DNA of 16,407 nucleotides from JAGLTN01 sp035403325. GTDB taxonomy: Bacteria > Planctomycetota > Phycisphaerae > Sedimentisphaerales > Anaerobacaceae. Position numbers and translations under genes: made by a program. The stretch spans positions 1 to 16,407 of the forward strand of contig CAZBKA010000071.1 of NCBI GenBank assembly GCA_964492365.1, in the 5' to 3' direction. This document shows positions 1 through 4,959 of this stretch, in pieces (position 1 is the first letter of the stretch; every line of letters starts with the position of its first letter). Under the pieces are notes generated by a model. The model searched no databases. It worked only from the letters and a program-made list of their open reading frames with translations, and was not told the DNA's origin.

Positions 1-597
1 TTGACAGAAGCTGTTCGCAGGAAGCCTTATTCTGTGGTGCTGCTGGATGAAATCGAAAAGGCGCATGTTGATGTGTTTAATGTTCTTTTGCAGGTTTTCG
101 ATGACGGCAGATTAACGGACGGGCAAGGCAGAACCGTTAACTTTACGAATACGGTTATCATTATGACCAGTAACATTGCCAGCCAGCAAATACAGGAAAT
201 GACCGAGGATAACGGTGCTGACTGGGAAATTGAAGCACACGTTAAAGACGAGTTAAAACAGATATTTAAACCTGAATTTCTTAACAGGATCGATGAAGTT
301 ATTGTGTTCCATATGCTTAGTAAGGAGCATTTGTTAAAGATAGTTGATATTCAACTCGGTTATCTTGCGGACCGTCTCAGGAACAATAAGATTAGTATTG
401 AGTTTACCGAAGGGGCACGCAGGCAGTTGATGGATGAGGGTTATGATGCGACGTTTGGTGCACGGCCTTTAAAAAGAACTATCCAACAAAGGCTTGAAAA
501 CAAACTGGCAGCGGATATTCTGGGCGGAAAATTTTCTCAGGGCGATAAAATAAAAATCGACGGTGACGGGCATAGATTCCGGTTTGAGAAAATTTAA
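1..597 (+). CDS. clpB: ClpB-type ATP-dependent disaggregase, C-terminal part (5' end outside window)
   Basis: This is the end of a Hsp100/ClpB AAA+ chaperone, the hexameric disaggregase that threads aggregated proteins together with DnaK. The 198 visible residues belong to the second nucleotide-binding domain. They show a Walker B segment (VVLLDEIEKAH, about residues 12-22), a sensor 1 stretch (IIMTSN, about 53-58), the arginine-finger region (FLNRIDE) and a sensor 2 motif (GARPLKR, about 153-159). A short C-terminal D2-small domain ends in FEKI. The TTG at base 1 is not a real start: in the family this Leu sits mid-domain, just before TEAVRRKPYS. The gene therefore begins upstream of the window. 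ClpC is a close alternative, but the ending and the GRLTDGQGRTV segment fit ClpB best. It is separated from the next transcript by a promoter and riboswitch, so it is probably the last gene of its own unit. Confidence 0.9.
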   Translation: MTEAVRRKPYSVVLLDEIEKAHVDVFNVLLQVFDDGRLTDGQGRTVNFTNTVIIMTSNIASQQIQEMTEDNGADWEIEAHVKDELKQIFKPEFLNRIDEVIVFHMLSKEHLLKIVDIQLGYLADRLRNNKISIEFTEGARRQLMDEGYDATFGARPLKRTIQQRLENKLAADILGGKFSQGDKIKIDGDGHRFRFEKI

Positions 598-608
598 TAA
601 AAATAAAG

Positions 609-637
609 TTGACTATTTAATATAAATACACTATTTT
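609..637 (+). promoter_or_regulatory. Candidate sigma-70-type promoter for the cobalamin riboswitch transcript
   Basis: TTGACT (609-614) and TATTTT (632-637) are separated by 17 bp, in AT-rich DNA between the clpB stop and the riboswitch. A second, weaker candidate (TTGAAG at 642-647 with an AGTAAT/TAGTAA-like box near 664-670) would start closer to the aptamer. Either would give a transcript that begins just upstream of the aptamer. This is a motif match only. Confidence 0.45.
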
Positions 638-682
638 TTTGTTGAAGTTAGCTCTTTGTCAAATAGTAATCGATGTTGATTT

Positions 683-835
683 GAATTTACAGGGAACGCG
701 GTGAAATTCCGCGACGGTCGCGCCGCTGTGATCGTTCGCCCCGGAAATGTCTCCGGGAGCCCCGACAACTTATGCCACTGCTTCAAGGTGGGAAGGCGTT
801 GTTGGGCAGAACGAAAGTCAGAATACCTGATTGTA
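683..835 (+). promoter_or_regulatory. Cobalamin (B12) riboswitch aptamer
   Basis: The conserved sequence blocks of the cobalamin riboswitch occur in the right order. AGGGAA is at 691-696. GGTGAAATTCCGCGAC (700-715) is followed by the GCCGCTGTGA core (722-731). GCCACTG (774-780) is paired across a loop with GGGAAGGC (790-797). The 3' B12-box-like AAGTCAGAATACCTG lies at 815-829. The arm GCCCCGAC-AAC around 759-769 can pair with GTTGTTGGGC (798-807). The closing P1/P2 helix looks short and AT-rich, so the 5' boundary is approximate. It is followed directly by an expression platform with a terminator, which suggests that B12 binding turns transcription off. Short ORFs overlapping it are not genes. 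Confidence 0.93.
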
Positions 836-849
836 TTAAAAAATAGTAC

Positions 850-942
850 GTTCTCGCGTCAAGAACAGCAATATTACAAAAGTTATGGTTCATAAATGAA
901 CTGTTACTTTTATGCTTTGGTTTTTAAAGCCGTTGTTTCTTG
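850..942 (+). promoter_or_regulatory. Riboswitch expression platform: antiterminator and anti-antiterminator strands
   Basis: Three mutually exclusive pairings can be drawn. First, GTTCT (850-854) pairs with AGAAC (862-866) in a small hairpin directly after the aptamer. Second, CAAGAACAGC (860-869) can instead pair with 932-942 (GTTGTTTCTTG), giving ten pairs with one bulged U and one G-U. Third, 932-937 is also part of the 5' arm of the terminator at 926-962. Formation of the first hairpin would therefore free the terminator, and loss of it would allow the antiterminator. This is the expected logic of an OFF switch. It was deduced by eye, without energy calculation. Confidence 0.6.
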
Positions 943-962
943 ATTGGAACAACGGCTTTTTT
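926..962 (+). terminator. Rho-independent terminator of the cobalamin riboswitch
   Basis: A 12-bp perfect stem (AAAGCCGTTGTT at 926-937 with AACAACGGCTTT at 948-959) is followed by an uninterrupted T-run to 962 and then ATTT. It lies about 100 nt after the aptamer, and its 5' arm overlaps the antiterminator strand. It is most likely the regulated terminator for the downstream surface-protein cluster. Confidence 0.85.
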
Positions 963-1002
963 ATTTGGAGAAATAAAAACGTAAAAAAATAAACTGACAA
1001 AT

Positions 1003-1070
1003 GTAAATAAAAGAGGCACCAACAGGAACCTGCCAGTGCCCCAAAGACAAACCGATTGGCTTGCCCACCA
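1003..1070 (-). ncRNA. Possible small RNA on the minus strand (tentative)
   Basis: Read on the minus strand there is a perfect TATAAT (plus 1076-1081) with only a poor -35 (TTGCGT, 17 bp upstream). About 30 nt into the inferred transcript there is a hairpin with arms GGCAC/GTGCC (plus 1015-1040), followed by TCTTTTATTT. This resembles a promoter, short RNA and terminator. It is antisense to the leader of the riboswitch-controlled cluster. I know of no family that matches. The poor -35 box keeps confidence low. Confidence 0.18.
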
Positions 1071-1141
1071 AGCGTATTATAAAGCACAATCGTCAACAAC
1101 GCAATATGCATTTGCGTTGTCTGGGGGGAGGGTGGATTGTA

Positions 1142-1170
1142 TTTACTCATTCTTTTTGGTGTCTCATAAT
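1142..1170 (+). promoter_or_regulatory. Possible internal promoter upstream of the PEP-CTERM gene
   Basis: TTTACT (1142-1147) and CATAAT (1165-1170) are spaced by 17 bp. If active, it would transcribe the surface-protein cluster independently of the riboswitch terminator. It is the main alternative to full riboswitch control. Motif match only. Confidence 0.3.
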
Positions 1171-1289
1171 CTCTTTTGCTATCAGGTGAATTGGAGGTGA
1201 TGAAAAATGTAGAGCAAAATTATTTTAATGAGATTAGCTAAAGAACGAACAAATAAATAAATAAATGAAAAGAAGAAAGAGTGAAGAAA

Positions 1290-2384
1290 ATGAAATCTAT
1301 AATTTTATCAGTATTAATGATTGTAGTTTTAGCAGCAGGTTCAATTGCAGCGGCAGATGATTCTTGGTATGTTGATGTTGATACGAGTCTTTATTCCGCA
1401 AGAGATATTGAGATTAGCGGCGCAAATGGAGGGTTCAGCTATGTTAATGGTACCTTGCATTACTGGAATTCAAGTCAGGGTTATGTTACGACAGATGTTT
1501 CTACGGGAGCTACAACAGTTTTCGGTTTGCCTGACGGCGGTGTAAACAGTAACGGCTATGGCGATGCATTCGGTTGCTATGATTCAACAAGTAATGTGTT
1601 TTATGCGGCGACAATTTCCGGCATGAGCGATGCATATATTTATGCATATGACTGTACGGCAAATCAATGGCTAAGCAGCGGTTCGGCAGTTAATGCATAT
1701 GGTGCTGATTGCTATAATGGTCAGCTTTATTTTTCGGGTTTAACTGAAACATGGAACGGCTCAACGGGACAAAATAATTATATTTCAAGATATGTTGTTA
1801 ATACGCCTTACAGCGAATCTGGATTGGGTCTGCATGACAGTATAATCGAAACGGTTGGAAACTCCGCATCAATGGCTATCGATAATCAGGGGAACTTTTA
1901 CTATGCAACTTATGATGGATACGGCAGCGCGTCGGCTCTGTACAAATGGGATGCAGCTTTGGTTTGCAGTGTGATCGATGATATTATAAACGGTGAAGAG
2001 GATGAATATCTGACGTTGAGCCAGGGCACTATGCTTACACAATTGAACGGCGGAGGCAATGGTATCACGGTTGATGACGCGGGAAATGTTTTTGTGACTA
2101 TCAATAGCGGCTCTGACGGATCGCAGGTTATTATGTGGAACAGCTCGATGGGGAGCGGCGAAGGTTATAACTATGATGTTATTGCTACAGCAGATGCCTC
2201 TATGGGCTGGGGATGGTTCGGGGAGCTTGATATAGATGGCAATTTTCTTGCAGGTGATTCTCTTTACGGCTCATTCGGCTGGCAAAATCCAATTACAGAA
2301 ATCACTTGTACAATACCAGAACCTACAACTATAGCGATTATGGCAATTGGCTGCATGATACTCAGAATGCGTAAAAAAGCATAA
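1290..2384 (+). CDS. Secreted beta-propeller-like protein with PEP-CTERM sorting signal
   Basis: This is a 364-residue exported protein of unknown biochemical activity. Residues 1-23 form a signal peptide (MKSIILSVLMIVVLAAGS, cleavage near AAA-DD). The C-terminus is a PEP-CTERM signal: PEP at about 343-345, then a hydrophobic stretch and a basic RMRKK end. That signal is the substrate of an exosortase (XrtA/EpsH type), which is not in this window. The middle is rich in Gly, Tyr, Ser and Asn. It contains repeated blade-like strands such as SMAIDNQGNFYYATYDG, GITVDDAGNVFVTINSG and ELDIDGNFLAGDSL, which suggests an NHL/Kelch-like beta-propeller. I chose the ATG at 1290; a GTG at 1281 is in frame but leaves no room for a ribosome site. 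It is the first gene after the B12 riboswitch. Bacteroides captures B12 with the surface propeller BtuG, so a B12-binding role is a reasonable guess and no more. Confidence 0.85.
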   Translation: MKSIILSVLMIVVLAAGSIAAADDSWYVDVDTSLYSARDIEISGANGGFSYVNGTLHYWNSSQGYVTTDVSTGATTVFGLPDGGVNSNGYGDAFGCYDSTSNVFYAATISGMSDAYIYAYDCTANQWLSSGSAVNAYGADCYNGQLYFSGLTETWNGSTGQNNYISRYVVNTPYSESGLGLHDSIIETVGNSASMAIDNQGNFYYATYDGYGSASALYKWDAALVCSVIDDIINGEEDEYLTLSQGTMLTQLNGGGNGITVDDAGNVFVTINSGSDGSQVIMWNSSMGSGEGYNYDVIATADASMGWGWFGELDIDGNFLAGDSLYGSFGWQNPITEITCTIPEPTTIAIMAIGCMILRMRKKA

Positions 2385-2399
2385 TTTTAATTTGTGATA

Positions 2400-2430
2400 T
2401 ACAGCAGGGTGCAGATTGTGCCCTGCTGTA
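2400..2430 (+). other. Intercistronic hairpin between the first two surface-protein genes
   Basis: TACAGCAGGG (2400-2409) pairs perfectly with CCCTGCTGTA (2421-2430), and the stem may extend into the loop by wobble pairs. The sequence after it is AAATTTAAAC, not a T-run, so it is not a classical terminator. It may act as an RNA processing or stabilising element that sets unequal levels of the two proteins. Confidence 0.5.
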
Positions 2431-2451
2431 AAATTTAAACAGGAGAGACAG

Positions 2452-3720
2452 ATGTTTTCAAAATATAATTATTTGTTGTTATGCTTTATTTTAATTGGTT
2501 TTGTTCGGGCTGGGTTTGCGTATAACGCCGCGGAGAGCAGGAGTTTTACTGGGCCTTATTCGACGGCGATGGATAATTTTAATCCGGTGGCGGCAGATGC
2601 TGGTATTGCGGGCTTTACCGGGCCTGACGGCAGAGGTGTCTGTCCATCTGGCGAAAACGATGTTTACAGCGGGAACAGCACCAATATCGTAAATCCTGTT
2701 TTTAAGAGCTGGGCAAGCGGATATGCCAATTATATTCCAGCTCCTGCGGCTAATGAGAGTTTAATTGGACACGAAACATATTCCCCTCTTGGAGGTGTTC
2801 CTGCTATATGGAGAAAGCCTTATGAGTCATTAGGAATGGTTACAGGTGATAATTTCAATGTTTGTGTTCTCGGCGATTTATGGAGTTATCAGATAGCAGT
2901 GCTTGATCCCAATAATGAAAATTATATGGCTAATAAGGCACTGGCCTTCAATGATCCTTATAAGATTCAACCTGGGCAGATTACTTTGAGTTTTAATGAG
3001 GCAATACAGGATGGTCCTGGGCCTGATTTTGCAGTTTTTGAAAATGGTTTTATTTCAGCCGGCGGTGCTGGTGTCGTGGGGCAGATATTTGCTGAGCTTG
3101 CATACGTTGAGGTTTCTACTGATGGTGAGACATTTGTTCGTTTTCCTTGTGTGTCACTTACTGGGCCTGTAAGCGAAGGAGGCGGGACAGGTGCTTATGG
3201 GACAATAGATCCGACGAATGTTTATAACATAGCTGGTAAGCATGTTAATGCGTATACGAGCAGTTGGGGGACGCCTTTTAATCTTAAAGATCTGGCTTGC
3301 GATCCTAATGTTCTGAACAACTCGGTTGATGTGAATGAGATTTATTATGTAAGGATCGTTGATATACCGGGTAATGGTTTTTTTAAAGATAGTGCAATTG
3401 AGCTTATTGATCCAAATACAATTGATCCAAACAGCGGTGAAGGTGGAACATATTACACAGAAACACATGGTATTCATGATGCATGGGTAACCTGGGGCAG
3501 CGGTGGTTGTGACCTTGAGGCTATCGGGGTTATTGAGCAGATATACGGGGATGCTGATTCCAATGGTCAGGTTGATTTTATAGATTTTGCGAGAATGGCC
3601 TTTCGGTGGAACAAGTATGGAAACTGGCCACAGGGTGATTTCGATGAAAATCATTTTATAGATATAAACGATTTGAAGCTGCTCGGAGAGAACTGGTTAT
3701 ATCACAGCTCTTCAAGGTAA
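2452..3720 (+). CDS. Secreted cell-surface protein with C-terminal dockerin-like domain
   Basis: This is a 422-residue exported protein. The start is the ATG at 2452, preceded by AGGAGAGA (2441-2448); an in-frame upstream TTG lies inside the intercistronic hairpin and is unlikely. Residues 1-23 are a signal peptide (LLLCFILIGFVRAGFA). The body carries the segments PDFAVFENGF (191-200), AELAYVEVSTDG (215-225), the Pro-Thr-Asn-Val-Tyr-Asn and Ala-Gly-Lys-His stretch (254-264), TPFNL (274-278) and DLEAIGVI (354-361). I associate these with a 'cell surface protein' family often found near cobalamin-uptake genes in other phyla; this is recall, not a search. The C-terminus is a type I dockerin-like pair of Ca loops: D367/D369/N371/D375/D378 and D396/D398/N400/D404/D407, each followed by a helix ending in Trp. 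No cohesin is visible nearby. The next gene starts 4 nt after the stop, implying coupled translation. Confidence 0.85.
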   Translation: MFSKYNYLLLCFILIGFVRAGFAYNAAESRSFTGPYSTAMDNFNPVAADAGIAGFTGPDGRGVCPSGENDVYSGNSTNIVNPVFKSWASGYANYIPAPAANESLIGHETYSPLGGVPAIWRKPYESLGMVTGDNFNVCVLGDLWSYQIAVLDPNNENYMANKALAFNDPYKIQPGQITLSFNEAIQDGPGPDFAVFENGFISAGGAGVVGQIFAELAYVEVSTDGETFVRFPCVSLTGPVSEGGGTGAYGTIDPTNVYNIAGKHVNAYTSSWGTPFNLKDLACDPNVLNNSVDVNEIYYVRIVDIPGNGFFKDSAIELIDPNTIDPNSGEGGTYYTETHGIHDAWVTWGSGGCDLEAIGVIEQIYGDADSNGQVDFIDFARMAFRWNKYGNWPQGDFDENHFIDINDLKLLGENWLYHSSSR

Positions 3721-3724
3721 TGGG

Positions 3725-4618
3725 ATGAACAATTTTAGTTCAGGACATTTTAAACATCAGACAGCAAATGATAAAGGTTTTACCCTTGTCGAAATGCTTG
3801 TGGTTATAAGTATAATAGCCGTGCTGATGGGTGTTTTAATTCCATGTCTGGTAAAATCACGCAGTCAAGCGAGACAGCTTGTATGCAGTTCAAATATACG
3901 GCAGCTATTTATTGCGAATTGCGGCTATTCGACTGAGAACGATGATTTTTATGTTATCGCCGCCAATGATATATGCGGTAAAAATCTTCATCGCTGGCAT
4001 GGGGTTCGTGATAATTTAAACGAGGAATTTGATCCGCTCAGAGGGCCTCTGGTCGGATATCTGCAAGATGGAAAAATTAAACGATGTCCTGATTTTAGGA
4101 AAGATAAAGAGTTTTTTTCACAGGCTGGTCAAACTGGCGGTAATTTTGAAGCTGGCTGCGGCGGCTATGGTTATAATGACCAGTATATAGGCGGACGTTA
4201 TGATCTTTATGGGATGCTTGAAGGGCCTAAATCCAGTGCGCAAAGTATGGCAGTAAAAAAACCCGGGCAGACAGTCATGTTTACCGATTCGGCTTATTAT
4301 CAATCTACTAACGAAGGTAATGCATACATAGAATATTCCTTTTGCCATCCGCCTTTCTGGCAATGGTATATAGAATTTATCAATTCACTACCAACAGGAA
4401 TATCAGTAAGCGGCATTGACGGGAGGCCCGATCCGACGATACATTTTCGTCATAAAGGCTTTACAACAGTTTCATGGGTCGACGGGCATGTTTCTAAAGA
4501 AACAATGGATTTAAGTGCGGCATATATAACTCATGCAGTAATGCCTCAAGAACAGACAGCGGAAAAAGCACTTGGCTGGTTCGGACCAGATAATAATAAT
4601 TTTTTTGATTTAAAATAA
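3725..4618 (+). CDS. Prepilin-like protein with H-X9-DG motif
   Basis: This is a 297-residue type II secretion/type IV pilin-like protein. After an 18-residue leader ending Lys-Gly comes FTLVEMLVVISIIAVLMG, with Glu at +5 of the mature protein. This is the classic prepilin peptidase site and N-methylation helix (residues 19-40). Near the C-terminus His243 is followed by nine residues and Asp253-Gly254 (the H-X9-DG motif of planctomycete and verrucomicrobial prepilin-type proteins). The ending Gly-Trp-Phe-Gly-Pro is also typical. The middle has several Cys residues and Gly/Tyr-rich segments. The gene starts 4 nt after the dockerin gene, with AAGG (3714-3717) as ribosome site inside the end of that gene, so it belongs to the same transcript. 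Its role is unknown; it may form a minor pseudopilus or help export or display its partners. Confidence 0.88.
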   Translation: MNNFSSGHFKHQTANDKGFTLVEMLVVISIIAVLMGVLIPCLVKSRSQARQLVCSSNIRQLFIANCGYSTENDDFYVIAANDICGKNLHRWHGVRDNLNEEFDPLRGPLVGYLQDGKIKRCPDFRKDKEFFSQAGQTGGNFEAGCGGYGYNDQYIGGRYDLYGMLEGPKSSAQSMAVKKPGQTVMFTDSAYYQSTNEGNAYIEYSFCHPPFWQWYIEFINSLPTGISVSGIDGRPDPTIHFRHKGFTTVSWVDGHVSKETMDLSAAYITHAVMPQEQTAEKALGWFGPDNNNFFDLK

Positions 4619-4679
4619 AACCTGCAATTATGTGGCTTGATATTTCCTTTTATCAGACTGAAATTAATTTTCAGGTTTT
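4617..4679 (+). terminator. Structured end of the surface-protein cluster, possible terminator
   Basis: AAAACCTG (4617-4624) pairs perfectly with CAGGTTTT (4672-4679). Inside lie two smaller hairpins, TGATA (4638-4642) with TATCA (4652-4656), and GAAA with TTTC in GAAATTAATTTTC around 4660-4672, so the whole could fold as a three-way junction. It begins at the stop codon of the pseudopilin gene. The T-run is only four long, so terminator activity is uncertain. Confidence 0.35.
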
Positions 4680-4682
4680 GAC

Positions 4683-4711
4683 TTGACTTGAAACGTGATT
4701 TTGTGTATTGT
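4683..4711 (+). promoter_or_regulatory. Candidate promoter of the GNAT leader transcript
   Basis: TTGACT (4683-4688) and TATTGT (4706-4711) are spaced by 17 bp. The start would be near 4718, about 26 nt before the ATG of a possible leader ORF. Motif match only, but it fits the attenuator layout downstream. Confidence 0.45.
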
Positions 4712-4743
4712 GGTGGAAAGATTTTTTAAAGGGTTTTTGTTGA

Positions 4744-4857
4744 ATGAGAAATGATATTAAACAGTTTGGTTTTATTATGGTTGACCTGTTTCAGGCCAAG
4801 CATACTGTTTTGCGCTCATTTACTTGCTCAACCTATTATAAAGAGAAAAAGCCCTGA
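4744..4857 (+). CDS. Possible 37-residue leader peptide upstream of the GNAT gene
   Basis: An ATG at 4744 opens a 37-codon ORF ending with Tyr-Tyr-Lys-Glu-Lys-Lys-Pro and a TGA stop. The upstream AAAGGG (4728-4733) is a usable but distant ribosome site (10 nt). The stop codon (4855-4857) lies inside the 5' strand of the antiterminator described at 4852-4927, the usual position of a leader ORF in ribosome-mediated attenuation. A Pro codon before the stop is known to slow termination, as in the TnaC leader. I recognise no homologue. It could equally be a chance ORF, and another chance ORF overlaps it in a different frame. Confidence 0.35.
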   Translation: MRNDIKQFGFIMVDLFQAKHTVLRSFTCSTYYKEKKP

Positions 4858-4927
4858 GAAGATTTTAAGATATTGTAAAAATATAATAAGCCTTCCAGGG
4901 TCAAAAACTCTGGGAGGCTTTTTTTTT
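4852..4927 (+). promoter_or_regulatory. Antiterminator/terminator attenuator before the GNAT gene
   Basis: The terminator is AAGCCTTCCAGGGT (4888-4901) paired with ACTCTGGGAGGCTT (4907-4920), including two G-U pairs, followed by nine T (4919-4927). The upstream CCCTGAGAAG (4852-4861) can pair with CTTCCAGGG (4892-4900), giving nine pairs with a single bulged A and so blocking the terminator. The GNAT start codon is only 33 nt after the T-run and I see no strong promoter between, so read-through probably controls that gene. Confidence 0.55.
4888..4927 (+). terminator. Rho-independent terminator upstream of the GNAT gene
   Basis: A 14-bp stem with a five-base loop (CAAAA) and a run of nine T. 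It could simply end a short upstream transcript, but its closeness to the next start codon and the overlapping alternative pairing suggest an attenuator. Confidence 0.8.
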
Positions 4928-4959
4928 GATGAGAATAAATTTAAGAGACAGGTTAGAAA

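Larger units (their letters stand above)
963..1289. other. Structured 327-nt stretch without a convincing gene
   Basis: Three hairpins follow one another. The first pairs GGCAC (1015-1019) with GTGCC (1036-1040), with an inner CAGG/CCTG. The second pairs GCTTG (1059-1063) with CAAGC (1069-1073). The third is a perfect 9-bp arm pair (1096-1104 with 1112-1120). Further on are a strong Shine-Dalgarno sequence, GGAGGTGA (1192-1199), not attached to any long ORF, and a tetranucleotide repeat (AAAT x4, 1251-1266). The SD is followed by an ATG at 1200 opening a 13-codon ORF (to 1241) and by an ATG-TAG start-stop at 1207. I see no conserved protein on either strand. An 86-codon minus-strand ORF here looks like translated hairpin DNA. 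Confidence 0.5.

Noticed and set aside
701..895. 64-codon plus-strand ORF
   Set aside because: It lies entirely over the cobalamin aptamer and expression platform. The sequence conservation is that of the RNA, and the protein has no family character.
890..1150. 86-codon minus-strand ORF with hydrophobic segments
   Set aside because: It reads through the riboswitch terminator and three hairpins, lacks a ribosome site and has no recognisable domain. The hydrophobicity comes from T-rich DNA.
3154..3654. 166-codon minus-strand ORF antisense to the dockerin gene
   Set aside because: The plus-strand frame has a signal peptide, dockerin loops and a good SD; the antisense frame has none and is a shadow.
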